DNA of 64,000 bases from Sporichthya brevicatena (GTDB taxonomy: Bacteria > Actinomycetota > Actinomycetes > Sporichthyales > Sporichthyaceae), in NCBI RefSeq assembly GCF_039525035.1, contig NZ_BAAAHE010000017.1:1-64000 (forward strand). Reading direction: 5' to 3'. Position 1 is the stretch's first letter. Each line of letters starts with the position of its first letter. Made by a program: the position numbers and the translations under genes. The notes beneath the pieces were generated by a model. The model was not told the DNA's origin. It saw only the letters and a program-made list of their open reading frames with translations, and made no database searches. Positions 9,341 through 18,455 of this stretch are shown one piece after another.

Positions 9341-10336
9341 TCAGAGACCGACGGCGCCGGCGAGGACCTCCTGGAGGTGCTCGCCGGCGTCGTGCACCCG
9401 GAAGAAACGCGCCGCCGCGTAGGCGCGGGCGATCGGGTACTCCCACATGTAGCCGTAACCGCCGTGGAGCTGGACGCCGGTGTCGACGGCGGTCCCGAGA
9501 ATCTCCGTCGCGCACAGGCGCAGCGCCGCCGCCGACGCGAGCGAGAGTCCTGACGGGGATTCGAGCGCGGCGTCGACGAACGACTCGACCGCCGCGATCC
9601 GCGCACCCAGGGAGCCGAGGACGTGCCGGGTGTTGCCGAAGGACGCGATCGGCGTCCCGAACGCCTTGCGGTCGCGCGTGTACGCAACGGTGATGTCGAG
9701 CGCCGTCCGGGCCCCCGCGACCGCCGCGACCGCGAGCGCCAGCTGATGGCTCGCTCGGGCCCGCTCCAGGTCCGCGTCGATCGGCTCAACGGTGCCGTTC
9801 CCGGCGTCGTTGCCGTCGAGCGCGAGGTCGAAGGCGCAGTCGGCGACGTCCAGCCCCTCGAGCCCGAGCAGCGGTTCGGCCGGCGCCCGGTGGACCGCGC
9901 CGGCCTCGACGAGGACCACGTGCTCGTCGCCGTCGTCGGTCCGGGCGACCACCAGCAGCAGGTCGGCGCTCATGCCGTTGACCACGGTCTCGGCCCGACC
10001 GCGCAGGAGGCCGCCGGCCAGCCGGACGTCCCCGCCGTCGACGACCGCGGGCCGGGTCGCGGCCCGGCGGCCGGCCAGCAGCGGCAGCGCGAAGCCGTCG
10101 TGCGCGGCCAGGGACAGGGCGAACGCAGGTAGTCCGGCCGCCATCGCCGCCTCCAGGACGACGGCGGCGAACCGCGGGTCGTCCACCTCCGGAGCACCCA
10201 GGCCGACGAACCCGTGCTCGGCCGCGGCCGCCCAGAGGTCCTGCCGCTCCGCGGCGCCGGAGTCGAGGAACCGGGCGACGCTCGCTCGCAACGCCTCGTG
10301 GTCGGCGTCGTAGACGCGGCGCCGGCGGATCGTCAT
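9341..10336 (-). CDS. Acyl-CoA dehydrogenase, short form
   Basis: A 331-residue flavoprotein of the acyl-CoA dehydrogenase family, which inserts the alpha-beta double bond in CoA thioesters. It is about 50 residues shorter than usual and has a poorly conserved N-terminal half, while the C-terminal half is clear (AYTRDRKAFGTPIASFGNTRH, DTGVQLHGGYGYMWEYPIAR). The usual catalytic Glu position in the C-terminal YEGT region reads VHDAGEHLQ. Short degenerate members of this family often pair with a full subunit to make an alpha2beta2 enzyme, and the dehydrogenase at 13145-14272 is the obvious partner; that is inference. ATG 10336 overlaps the crotonase stop as ATGA. Confidence 0.88.
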   Translation of the reverse strand: MTIRRRRVYDADHEALRASVARFLDSGAAERQDLWAAAAEHGFVGLGAPEVDDPRFAAVVLEAAMAAGLPAFALSLAAHDGFALPLLAGRRAATRPAVVDGGDVRLAGGLLRGRAETVVNGMSADLLLVVARTDDGDEHVVLVEAGAVHRAPAEPLLGLEGLDVADCAFDLALDGNDAGNGTVEPIDADLERARASHQLALAVAAVAGARTALDITVAYTRDRKAFGTPIASFGNTRHVLGSLGARIAAVESFVDAALESPSGLSLASAAALRLCATEILGTAVDTGVQLHGGYGYMWEYPIARAYAAARFFRVHDAGEHLQEVLAGAVGL

Positions 10337-11100
10337 CGGCCGGTCCAGCGGGGTTCGCGCTTCTCCGCGAACGCCTTCGCTCCTTCGAGGGCGTCGGCCG
10401 ATTCCCGGATTCGCTGCATCAGCGGTCGTTGCGCCTCGAACGCCTCGGGCATGGACTTGCCCTGGACGAGGTTGATCACCTGCTTCGAGGTGCGGACCGC
10501 CAGCGGGGCGTTGACCGCGATGGAGGCGGCGAGCGCCTGGGCCGCGGCTAGCGCTCCGCCGGGTGGGGTGAGCTCGACGACGAGGCCGAGCTCGTAGGCC
10601 CGCTGGGCCGGAATCGGTTCGCCGGTGAGGATCATGCGCATCGCGTGGGAGTACGGGATCCGCTGGGGAAGGCGGACCGCGCCACCGGCGGCCGCGGCGA
10701 GACCGCGTTTGACCTCGGGCAGGCCGAACGAGGCGTTGTCGGCGGCGACGATGAGGTCGCACGCGAGCGCGATCTCGAACCCGCCCGCCAGCGCCGCGCC
10801 TTCGACGGCCGCGATCAGGGGCTTGGCCGGCGGCTTCTCGACGATGCCGAACGCGCCGCGGCCGGGCACGATCGGGCGCGGTCCTCCCGCGGCGATGACC
10901 TTGAGGTCCATGCCGGCCGAGAACACCGGTCCGTTGCCGGCGATAACGCCGACGACCACGTCGTCGCGCTCGTCGAGCTGGGTCAGCGCCGCGTCGATCG
11001 CCTCCGCGGTGGGCAGGTCGATCGCGTTGCGCCGCTCGGGCCGGTTCAGCGTGATCAGCGCGACCCCGTCGGTGACCTCGAAGAGCACGAGATCACTCAT
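10333..11100 (-). CDS. Enoyl-CoA hydratase/isomerase (crotonase) family protein
   Basis: A 255-residue crotonase that would hydrate the enoyl-CoA made by the acyl-CoA dehydrogenases. Seen are the oxyanion-hole segments VFSAGMDLKVIAAGG and AAVEGAALAGGFEIALACDL and the active-site region FGLPEVKRGLAAAAGG. I start at ATG 11100 (MSDLVLFEV); the longer reading upstream is arginine-rich and overlaps the gap after the SDR. It ends four bases into the next gene, so translation of the short dehydrogenase is coupled to it. Confidence 0.92.
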   Translation of the reverse strand: MSDLVLFEVTDGVALITLNRPERRNAIDLPTAEAIDAALTQLDERDDVVVGVIAGNGPVFSAGMDLKVIAAGGPRPIVPGRGAFGIVEKPPAKPLIAAVEGAALAGGFEIALACDLIVAADNASFGLPEVKRGLAAAAGGAVRLPQRIPYSHAMRMILTGEPIPAQRAYELGLVVELTPPGGALAAAQALAASIAVNAPLAVRTSKQVINLVQGKSMPEAFEAQRPLMQRIRESADALEGAKAFAEKREPRWTGR

Positions 11101-11170
11101 GGCGTCACCGCCACGGACTTCGTCCTCGCGGGGCCGCCATCGGTGTTCATGATGAGCTCGCTGCGCTCGC

Positions 11171-11929
11171 TCATCGCGGCGCCATCCGGATCGCTCCGTC
11201 GAGCCGGATCGTCTCGCCATTGAGCATCGGGTTGTCGATGATCGCGAGCGCGAGCTTGGCGTACTCCTCGGGCGTGCCGAGGCGGCTCGGGTGCGGCACC
11301 GACTTCCCGAGGGAGGCTTTGACCTCTTCGGGCAGGCGCGCGAGCAGGGGCGTGTCGAACAGCCCGGGGGCGATGGTGCAGACCCGGATCTGCTTGGACG
11401 CCAGGTCGCGCGCCGCGACGATCGTCATGCCGACGATCCCGGCCTTGGACGAGGTGTAGGGGATCTGGCCGATCTGCCCCTCGTACGCGGCGACCGAGGC
11501 GGTGAGGATGCAGACGCCGCGCTCGCCGTCGACCGCCTCGGTGCGCGCCATCCGCGCCGCAGCCAGGCGCAGCACGTTGAACGAACCGATCAGGTTGACG
11601 TTCACGATCGCGGTGTAGGTCTCCAGCGAGCCGGGGCTGCCGTCCTTCTCCACGAGGCGAACGGGGCCGCCGCGGCCGGCGCAGTGCACGACCGCGCGCA
11701 ACGGGGCCTGCGCCTCAGCCGCGTCCAGCGCCGCCTCGACCTGCGCCGTGTCGGTGACGTCCGCGGGGGCGAACACGCCACCGATCTCGGCGGCGACCTC
11801 GGCCCCGGCCGAGGACGGCAGGTCGAGGATCGTCACCTTCGCGCCGGCCTTGGCCAGCGCGCGCGCCGTGCCGAGGCCGAGTCCGGACGCGCCGCCGGTG
11901 ACGAGCGCGGAGTTGCCGGCGATCTCCAT
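11171..11929 (-). CDS. SDR-family 3-hydroxyacyl-CoA dehydrogenase
   Basis: A 252-residue short-chain dehydrogenase. It has the NAD-binding TGGASGLGLGTA near the N-terminus and the catalytic block with Ser in LTASVAAYEGQ and YTSSK. The sequence resembles type II 3-hydroxyacyl-CoA dehydrogenases (HSD17B10-like; GERGVCILTASVAAYEGQIG). The expected role is oxidation of the 3-hydroxyacyl-CoA from the crotonase step, feeding the thiolase. ATG 11929 lies 5 bases after the thiolase stop. Confidence 0.92.
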   Translation of the reverse strand: MEIAGNSALVTGGASGLGLGTARALAKAGAKVTILDLPSSAGAEVAAEIGGVFAPADVTDTAQVEAALDAAEAQAPLRAVVHCAGRGGPVRLVEKDGSPGSLETYTAIVNVNLIGSFNVLRLAAARMARTEAVDGERGVCILTASVAAYEGQIGQIPYTSSKAGIVGMTIVAARDLASKQIRVCTIAPGLFDTPLLARLPEEVKASLGKSVPHPSRLGTPEEYAKLALAIIDNPMLNGETIRLDGAIRMAPR

Positions 11930-11934
11930 GGTGG

Positions 11935-13134
11935 TCAGAGCCTTTCGAGAATGGTGGCGTTGGCCATGCCGCCGGCCTCGCACATGGTCTGCAGGCCGAA
12001 GCGGCCGCCGGTGGCCTCGAGGTGGTTGAGCATGGTGGTCATCAGGCGGGCCCCGGACGCCCCGAGCGGGTGCCCGAGCGCGATCGCCCCACCGCGGGGG
12101 TTGAGCTTGGCCGGGTCGGCGCCGAAGTGCTCCGCCCACGCGAGCGGGACGGAGGCGAAGGCCTCGTTGACCTCGTAGTGGTCGATCTGATCGATCGTCA
12201 TGCCGGCGCGCTTGAGCGCCTTCTCCGTCGCCGGGATCGGGCCGGAGAGCATCGTGATCGGGTCGTCGGACGCGACCGCGAAGGCGTGGAACCGCGCCCG
12301 CGGCCGCAGCCCGAGGGCCGCGGCCCGCTCCGCGCTCATGATCAGCAGCGCCGCCGCGCCGTCGGTGATCTGCGAGGAGTTGCCGGCGGTGATCGACCAG
12401 GTGATCTCGGGGAAGCGTGCCGCCATGTCCGCGTTCTCGAAGGCGGGCTGAAGCGCCGCGAGCCCCTCCACCGTCGTCGAGGGGCGGATCGTCTCGTCCG
12501 CCGACACCACCCCGTCCGGGGTCGTGATCGGGACGATCTCGTTCGCGAACCCGCCGTTCGCGGCCGCGGCCGCGGCGCGGGCGTGCGAGGCGGCGGAGAA
12601 CTCGTCCAGCGTCGTGCGGTCCAGCTTCCACCGCGCCGCGACGAGCTCCGCCGAGATGCCCTGGGGGACCAGGCCCGGGGCGTAGCGCGCGGTGGCCGAG
12701 GGCCCGTAGACATCCGCGCCCTGCCGCGCCGATCCCATCGGCACCCGGCTCATCGACTCGACGCCACCGGCGACCACCACGTCGTAGGCGCCGGCGAGAA
12801 TCCCCTGCGCCGCGAAGTCCGCCGCCTGCTGGCTCGATCCGCAACGGCGGTCGACGGTCGTCGAGGGCACGTGCTCGGGCAGGCCCGCCGCCAGCCACGC
12901 CCACCGGCCGGGGCATCCGGCCTGCTCGGCGACCTGACTGACGCAGCCGACGATGAAGTCCTCGACGTCACCGGGATCGAGCGCCGGGTTGCGCTCCAGC
13001 AGTGCCTTCACGGTCTGTCCGAGGAGTTCGACCGGGTGCACGCCGGACAACGCCCCGCCGGGCTTGCCGTCGCGCGGCGCCTTGCCCTTCGCCATCGGCG
13101 ACCGCACCGCGTCGACGATCACTGCCTCATGCAT
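11935..13134 (-). CDS. Thiolase (acetyl-CoA C-acyltransferase)
   Basis: A 399-residue degradative thiolase which would split 3-ketoacyl-CoA with CoA. The nucleophilic Cys is Cys98 in VDRRCGSSQQ; the C-terminal active-site blocks are GGAIALGHPLGASGARL and TMCEAGGMANATIL. ATG 13134 (MHEAVIVDAVRSP) is preceded by AAGGGA, which overlaps the end of the acyl-CoA dehydrogenase gene. It lies in the middle of the beta-oxidation operon. Confidence 0.94.
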   Translation of the reverse strand: MHEAVIVDAVRSPMAKGKAPRDGKPGGALSGVHPVELLGQTVKALLERNPALDPGDVEDFIVGCVSQVAEQAGCPGRWAWLAAGLPEHVPSTTVDRRCGSSQQAADFAAQGILAGAYDVVVAGGVESMSRVPMGSARQGADVYGPSATARYAPGLVPQGISAELVAARWKLDRTTLDEFSAASHARAAAAAANGGFANEIVPITTPDGVVSADETIRPSTTVEGLAALQPAFENADMAARFPEITWSITAGNSSQITDGAAALLIMSAERAAALGLRPRARFHAFAVASDDPITMLSGPIPATEKALKRAGMTIDQIDHYEVNEAFASVPLAWAEHFGADPAKLNPRGGAIALGHPLGASGARLMTTMLNHLEATGGRFGLQTMCEAGGMANATILERL

Positions 13135-13144
13135 GACGATCCCT

Positions 13145-14272
13145 TCACAGCCCCATCGACTGACTGACAATCACTTTCATGATTTCGCTCGACCCACCGA
13201 AGATGCGGGACACCCGCGCGTCCGCGTAGGCGCGACCGAGGGGCGAGGAGCGACGCAACCCCGCCTCGCCCAGCACCTGCACGCACCGGTCCACCACCCG
13301 GCCCTGCGTCTCGGTGGCATGCAGCTTCACCATCGCCGCGTCCGCGGGCGAGAGCTCACCGGCCTCGTGCGCGGCCAGGGCCTGATCCACCAACGCCTGC
13401 CCGGCCGCGACCTCGGTCGCCGCCACGGCCAGCTCGAACTTCACCGGCTGCGCCGGCCGGCCCGGCTGCGCGCGCACGATCTCGACCGTCGCGCTCAGCG
13501 CCGCCGCCGCGGCGGCCTGGGAGTTGACCGCGATCGAGAGCCGTTCCTGCGCCAGGTTCGCCGTCAGATAGGCGAAGCCGTTGTTCTCCTCCCCGAGGAG
13601 GTTCGCCACCGGCACCTCGACGTCGTCGAAGAACAACTCCGCCAGGTCCTGGGCATGCAGCCCGACCTTCTCCAGCTTGCGCCCTCGGGAAAAGCCAGGC
13701 ATGCCCTCCTCGACCACGAGCAGGCTGATCCCGTCTCGGCCCGCGTCGCGATCGGTCTTCACCGCCAGCACGATCAGGTCGGCGTACATGCCGTTGGAGA
13801 TGAAGGTCTTCGCCCCGTTGACGACGTAGACATCGCCCTCCCGCCGGGCCGAGGTCGCCATCGCCTTCAGGTCCGAGCCCGCCCCGGGCTCGGACATCGC
13901 GATCGCGGTCAGCGCCTGCCCCGACGCGATGCGCGGGAGCCAGCGCTGCTTCTGCTCAACGTTCGTGCAGTGCAGGAAGTACGGCGCGCAGATGTCGACG
14001 TGCACGCGCACGCCGCTGATCGCCAGGCCGAGGGCCTGCGCCTCCTCGGCGAACACCGCGCTGTGCAGGTAGGAGGTGTCCGGCGTCCCGCCGTACTCGA
14101 CGGGGATCCCCACACCGAGGATTCCCGCGGCGCCCGCGCGCGGCCAGAAGTCCCGCGGCGGGGCACCGGCCTCCTCCCACGACGGGTACTCGGGCACGAC
14201 CTCCCGGAGCAGGAAGTCGCGCACCTCCTTGCGCCAGAGCTCGTGCCGGTCGGCGAAGACCGTCCTTCTCAC
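13145..14272 (-). CDS. Acyl-CoA dehydrogenase
   Basis: A 375-residue acyl-CoA dehydrogenase of normal length. Signature 1 AMSEPGAGSDL (residues about 126-136) and the C-terminal block YADARVSRIFGGSSEIMK are clear. The reading opens with GTG 14272 with only a poor RBS. The position where many members carry the catalytic Glu (YEGT) is FGG, as in members that use a Glu in an earlier loop. With the short dehydrogenase at 9341-10336 it may form a heteromeric enzyme. Confidence 0.93.
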   Translation of the reverse strand: MRRTVFADRHELWRKEVRDFLLREVVPEYPSWEEAGAPPRDFWPRAGAAGILGVGIPVEYGGTPDTSYLHSAVFAEEAQALGLAISGVRVHVDICAPYFLHCTNVEQKQRWLPRIASGQALTAIAMSEPGAGSDLKAMATSARREGDVYVVNGAKTFISNGMYADLIVLAVKTDRDAGRDGISLLVVEEGMPGFSRGRKLEKVGLHAQDLAELFFDDVEVPVANLLGEENNGFAYLTANLAQERLSIAVNSQAAAAAALSATVEIVRAQPGRPAQPVKFELAVAATEVAAGQALVDQALAAHEAGELSPADAAMVKLHATETQGRVVDRCVQVLGEAGLRRSSPLGRAYADARVSRIFGGSSEIMKVIVSQSMGL

Positions 14273-14284
14273 GCGAACCTGCGA

Positions 14285-15070
14285 CTACAGGCTCTTGCCG
14301 AGGGAACGCAGCGCGTCGGCGACCTCGTGCGGGTGCGTGAGCGCGACCGCGTGGGGCGCGCCCTCGACGATCGTGACGCCGCGGTTGTTCGGGAAGGCCT
14401 CGGCCATCGCGCGCGCACTGTCCACGGTGAAGGCGGCGTCGACGGTGCCGTGCACGACGATCACCGGGCAGGTGATGTCCTTCGCGCGGTCGGTGATGTC
14501 GTCGCGCTTGGTGAGGATGGTCGTCCAGACCTCCGACCACGCCGACGGCGGCTTGCCCTGCCAGGCGGCGCGGTAGCGCGAACCGTCGAAGGGGACGTCG
14601 GAGAACTGGATGCCGTAGATCGCGTCCGCGATCGGCCCGACCGGGCCCATGCCCAGCCACCCCTGCGAGAGCTGGGTGAACCCGGCGGTCTCCTGCTCGC
14701 TCAGCAGCGGCAGCGAGGTGCCGACCAGGCCGAGGCCGCGGACACGGTCCGGGCTCGCGAGTGCGGCGCGCTGGCTGATCCAGCCGCCCTGCGACATGCC
14801 GACGAAGACCGCGTTCGGCGCGCCGACCAGGTCGAGCAGGCCGACGGCGTCGGCCGCGAGGTCGTAGTAGTCGAACGGACCGTTGCACTCGCTCATGCCG
14901 TGCCCGCGCGCGTCCCAGGTGATGCAGCGGTACTCACCCGAGAGCAGGTCGACCACCGGCTGCCAGAGCGTGTGGTCGAGGAACGCACCGTGGGAGAAGA
15001 CGATCGTCTCCGGGCCGTCGCCGGTGACCTCGTAGTAGATCTGGTTGCCATTGAGCTCTGCGAACGGCAT
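14285..15070 (-). CDS. Alpha/beta hydrolase
   Basis: A 261-residue alpha/beta hydrolase with oxyanion region FSHGAFLDHTLW, nucleophile elbow GMSQGG and a C-terminal GAPHAVALTHP carrying the likely His. It is a paralogue of the hydrolase at 26942-27727 (shared ITWDARG and VFxGMSQGG patterns). Within the operon it may open a lactone or ester or cleave a carbon-carbon bond; the sequence does not decide. ATG 15070 has GGAGGAAC upstream. Confidence 0.9.
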   Translation of the reverse strand: MPFAELNGNQIYYEVTGDGPETIVFSHGAFLDHTLWQPVVDLLSGEYRCITWDARGHGMSECNGPFDYYDLAADAVGLLDLVGAPNAVFVGMSQGGWISQRAALASPDRVRGLGLVGTSLPLLSEQETAGFTQLSQGWLGMGPVGPIADAIYGIQFSDVPFDGSRYRAAWQGKPPSAWSEVWTTILTKRDDITDRAKDITCPVIVVHGTVDAAFTVDSARAMAEAFPNNRGVTIVEGAPHAVALTHPHEVADALRSLGKSL

Positions 15071-15122
15071 GGGTTCCTCCGATGACGGGTGGTCAGTTCG
15101 CGGGGGCTGTCGTGTGTGGGCG

Positions 15123-15911
15123 TCAGTGACCCTGGTAGATGCCGGGTCGGCGCTCGGTGAACGCGTCGATCGCCTCGAGCAGATCACGCGACGCCAGCGA
15201 TGTCTCCTCGTGCGCGAGCGAGAGTTCGACGACCTCGCCGGCGCGCAGCTGCGTGACGCGGTTCAGCGCGCGCTTGGTGCCCTGGACCGCCAGCGGGGGC
15301 AGTGCGGCGATGCGGGCGGCCAGCGCCTGCGCGGCGGGCAGCACGTCGTCGGGGGCGTCGACGAGGTCGGTGATCAGGCCCATGGCGTGCGCGGTCTCGG
15401 CGTCGACAGGGTCGCCGGTGAGCAGGTGGCGGCGCGCCCGGAGCATGCCGACGGCCTGCGGCCACACGAGACAGCCGCCGTCCCCGGCCACCAGCCCGAG
15501 CACCACGTGCGGGTCCGCGATCGTCGCCCCCCGTGCGGCGACGATCGCGTCCGCGGTGAGCACCACGGTGGCGCCCAGCCCGATCGCCGGACCCTGCATC
15601 GCCACGACCAGCGGTTGCGGCAGCGAGATCAGCGCGTCGAGGAGGCGGCGTCCGTCGTCGACGATCCGCAACCGCGTCGCGACATCGGCCTGGGCCGCGC
15701 GCATCAGGTCGAAGTCGCCGCCCGCGGAGAACACCGAGCCGGTGGACGCGAGGACGACGGCCCGCACCTTCTCGTCCCGCCGCAGCGATTCGAGCACCGC
15801 GGTGAACTCGACGTGGAGCTCGTCGTCGAAGCGGTTGAACAGCTCGGGCCGGGTCAGCGTGACCTCGGCGACGTGCCCGTCGACCCGAACGTCCAGGGCA
15901 GGTGTGGTCAC
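15123..15911 (-). CDS. Enoyl-CoA hydratase/isomerase (crotonase) family protein
   Basis: A 262-residue second crotonase of the operon, with VFSAGGDFDLMRAAQ and VAMQGPAIGLGATVVLTADAI as the two CoA/oxyanion segments. GTG 15911 (VTTPALDVRVDG) is preceded by GAAGGG. The gene follows the TetR gene on the same strand but has its own operator copy 36 bases upstream of its start, so it may begin a separately controlled transcript. Confidence 0.9.
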   Translation of the reverse strand: MTTPALDVRVDGHVAEVTLTRPELFNRFDDELHVEFTAVLESLRRDEKVRAVVLASTGSVFSAGGDFDLMRAAQADVATRLRIVDDGRRLLDALISLPQPLVVAMQGPAIGLGATVVLTADAIVAARGATIADPHVVLGLVAGDGGCLVWPQAVGMLRARRHLLTGDPVDAETAHAMGLITDLVDAPDDVLPAAQALAARIAALPPLAVQGTKRALNRVTQLRAGEVVELSLAHEETSLASRDLLEAIDAFTERRPGIYQGH

Positions 15912-15946
15912 CGCAAGACCCTTCGCTCCGATGCCGCGAGCTCTTT

Positions 15947-15965
15947 TTGAGCCCGGGCGTCTCAG
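15947..15965. promoter_or_regulatory. TetR-type operator upstream of the crotonase
   Basis: TTGAGCCCGGGCGTCTCAG is the most symmetric copy of the island palindrome (TGAG and CTCA arms, CG-rich centre). It lies between the TetR stop (15977) and the crotonase start (15911). On the minus strand ATTACT (15969-15964) could be the -10; I see no good -35. Confidence 0.55.
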
Positions 15966-15976
15966 TAATCCGGAGC

Positions 15977-16645
15977 TTAACGTTTCGGGTCGGACAGCAC
16001 AAGCCGCAGAGCGACGTCCGCGATGTGGCCGGCGTCGTGCGGCCCGCCCGGGCGAGCCCACCGCGCGACCCACGTCGTCATGCCCGTCACCAGGCGGGTG
16101 ACCAGACGCGGATCGTCGTCCGGCAGGTCCCCGTTGGCGATGGCCTCCTCGACGACCTTCAACCACAAACCCTCGTACCGTCGCCGCCAGGTCTTCCACT
16201 TCTCGTAGTCCTCGGCGGGCAGGTTGCCGCCGCCGAAGAACACGAGCAGGTAGTTGCGCTGCCGGAAGGCCGCGTCGATCTGGGCGCGGACGAGTTGCTC
16301 GACCCGCTCACGCGGCGTCAGGTCGGCGTTCTCCACGATCTCGAGCGCGGCGTCGTAGAGCTCGGTCGTCATCCGCTCGAAGAGGATGGCGAGCAGGTGC
16401 TCCTTCGACGGCACCGTCCGGTAGAGCGTCGCCCGCGACACCGTCAGGCGCTTGGCCGTCTCCTCTATCGAGACCGCCTCGTAGCCGCCCTCCTCGAAGA
16501 GTTCCTCGACGACGTCGGCGACCTGTTCGCGATCGATGCTGCGCCGCGGGCGCCCACGGCCCCGGCGCACGGGCGCGTCGCCGTCGCCCGCGACCTCCAC
16601 TGTTCCGGCGTCGTCCGCAGGTGCTTTCACGGTCCGGCGGCTCAC
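15977..16645 (-). CDS. TetR/AcrR-family transcriptional regulator, likely controller of the catabolic island
   Basis: A 222-residue regulator. After a disordered 30-residue N-terminus with an RGRGRPRR patch, the TetR helix-turn-helix is clear (SIEETAKRLTVSRATLYRTV, about residues 58-77), then a ligand-binding C-terminal domain. It starts at GTG 16645, 16 bases after the acyl-CoA ligase stop, so it is transcribed with the ADH-FadD genes whose promoter carries an operator copy: an autoregulated arrangement. The ligand is probably an acyl-CoA made by the neighbouring ligase, as for many TetR repressors of degradation genes; this is inference. Confidence 0.92.
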   Translation of the reverse strand: MSRRTVKAPADDAGTVEVAGDGDAPVRRGRGRPRRSIDREQVADVVEELFEEGGYEAVSIEETAKRLTVSRATLYRTVPSKEHLLAILFERMTTELYDAALEIVENADLTPRERVEQLVRAQIDAAFRQRNYLLVFFGGGNLPAEDYEKWKTWRRRYEGLWLKVVEEAIANGDLPDDDPRLVTRLVTGMTTWVARWARPGGPHDAGHIADVALRLVLSDPKR

Positions 16646-16661
16646 CGGACCACGGTAGCGC

Positions 16662-18455
16662 TCATCGGGGCTCGACCACCTCGACCACCCGGTCGGACGG
16701 AGGACCGTAGAGCAGCTCGATCTCCTTCGCGTACTTTTCCGCGATCGGCTTGCGCCGCAGCTTCATCGTCGGGGTGAGCTCGTCGGTGCCCGGCAACCAC
16801 GTCGACTCGACGAGAAGGAAGCGCCGGACCTGCTCCGCCGCGTTCAGATGCTCGTTCGCGGCCCGGATCCCGTCGCGGATTCGCTCGCGCACCAGAGGAT
16901 TCGCCGCATTCCGGGCCGGGTCCGCCTCGCCGGTCAGGGCCGCGGTGCCCTCCGGCTCCAGCGCGATCAGCGCGGTGACGTAGGGCCGCGCGTCGCCGAT
17001 GCACACGGCCGGTGCGATCAGCGGACAGTTCGCGACGAGGGTGTTCTCCACCAGGACCGGCGAGACGTTCTTGCCGGTCGACGAGACGAGGATCTCCTTC
17101 TTGCGGTCGACGATCCGGTAGTAGCCCGCCTCGTCCTGCACGAAGATGTCGCCCGTCCGCAGCCAACCGTCGGGGTCGAACGCCTCGGCGGTGAGGTCGG
17201 GTTTCCCGCGATAGCCCTTCATGACCATTGGGCCCTTGAGCAGCAACTCGCCGTCGTCGGCGATCCTGGCCTCGACGCCCGGCAGCGGCAGGCCGTTCGT
17301 CACCGGCCGGGCGGCGCCGGCCGGGTTGCACAGGATGATGCCCGCCGTCTCGCTCTGGCCGTAGCACTCGCACAGGTCCACCCCGATCGCGGCGAAGAAG
17401 CGCAGCGTCTCCGGCGGCAGCGGGGCGGCTCCGGTGAAGAGGAGCTCACCGGCCGCCAGCCCGAGAGTGCGACGGAGGCCGTCGAGCGCCTCGTCGTAGC
17501 TGAGCCACTCCCCGCGCAGCGCGGTGTCGACCTCCTTCCCGGCCAGCCGGTCGTCATGCAGCCGCAGTCCGAGCTCCAGGGCCTTCTCCAACTCGGCACG
17601 CTGGGGCGAGGCCTCGATCGCGGCGTGGGCCAGGCCCATCACGTAGTTCCAGATCCGTGGCACGGCCATGTAGAGCGTGGGCTGCAGCTCGGGCAGCAGC
17701 AGCGCCGCGGTCTTCGGGTTCAGGTGGTAGGTGATCGAGGACCCGCTGACGATCGGCATGTAGTACGCGCAGAGCCGGTCGCCCATGTGCGCGAACGGCA
17801 GGTACGACAGCGAACGGCCGCCCATCGGCAGCCGGCCGAGGGAGTGCAGGCCGCGGATCTGCTCCAGGATGTTGTCGTGCGTGAGCTCCGCGCCCTTCGG
17901 GACCCCGGTGGTGCCGGAGGTGTAGACGACGGTCAGCACGTCGTCGGCGGAAAGTTCCGGACGCGCCCCGGGCGCGAGCGGCTCACCCATCGACGTCAGC
18001 GTCGCCCAGTCGGGCTCGTCGCCCGTGCCGTCGATCACGACCAGCTTCGGTTTCCGTGAGGTTGCGGCGATGGCGGTGCGGGCCTTGTCCGCGAAGGCGG
18101 TTTCGGTCACCAGCACGTCGCAGCGGGCGTCGTCGAGCAGGTACGTCAGCTGCGAGGTGGCGGTGCTGTTGTAGAGCGAGACGGGCACCGCGCCGAGGTG
18201 CAGCGTCGCGAGGTCGGTGACCGCGGCCTGGTACCGGTTCGCCAGCATCATGCAGGTGGTGCCGCCGGTCGTGACGCCGAGCGCCGCCAGGCCGCCGGCG
18301 ACGCGGCGCACCTCGGCGTCCACCTGAGACCACGTCAGGGAGACGGAGCCGTCAGAGGCACGCATCGCCTCCTCGTCGGGCCGTTCCGCCACCGTGCAGG
18401 CGAACGCCTCGCACAGGTCGGTTGCCTGCAGGGCCGCGCCACTCGTCGTCGTCAT
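16662..18455 (-). CDS. AMP-dependent acyl-CoA ligase (FadD family)
   Basis: A 597-residue adenylate-forming enzyme that would activate a carboxylic acid with ATP and CoA. Motifs are VVYTSGTTGVPKGAELTH (P-loop-like), the aromatic-rich YGQSETAGIILC, GWLRTGDIFVQDEAGYY and the A10 lysine region near TPTMKLRRKPI. The length and YLPFAHMGDR resemble long-chain/bulky acid ligases. ATG 18455 overlaps the ADH stop as ATGA, and GGAGGAA precedes it. Confidence 0.94.
   Translation of the reverse strand: MTTTSGAALQATDLCEAFACTVAERPDEEAMRASDGSVSLTWSQVDAEVRRVAGGLAALGVTTGGTTCMMLANRYQAAVTDLATLHLGAVPVSLYNSTATSQLTYLLDDARCDVLVTETAFADKARTAIAATSRKPKLVVIDGTGDEPDWATLTSMGEPLAPGARPELSADDVLTVVYTSGTTGVPKGAELTHDNILEQIRGLHSLGRLPMGGRSLSYLPFAHMGDRLCAYYMPIVSGSSITYHLNPKTAALLLPELQPTLYMAVPRIWNYVMGLAHAAIEASPQRAELEKALELGLRLHDDRLAGKEVDTALRGEWLSYDEALDGLRRTLGLAAGELLFTGAAPLPPETLRFFAAIGVDLCECYGQSETAGIILCNPAGAARPVTNGLPLPGVEARIADDGELLLKGPMVMKGYRGKPDLTAEAFDPDGWLRTGDIFVQDEAGYYRIVDRKKEILVSSTGKNVSPVLVENTLVANCPLIAPAVCIGDARPYVTALIALEPEGTAALTGEADPARNAANPLVRERIRDGIRAANEHLNAAEQVRRFLLVESTWLPGTDELTPTMKLRRKPIAEKYAKEIELLYGPPSDRVVEVVEPR

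Noticed and set aside
11171-12916. 581-codon frame extending the SDR upstream through the thiolase
   Set aside because: The N-terminal 330 codons are a shifted reading of the thiolase gene; the SDR begins at ATG 11929.
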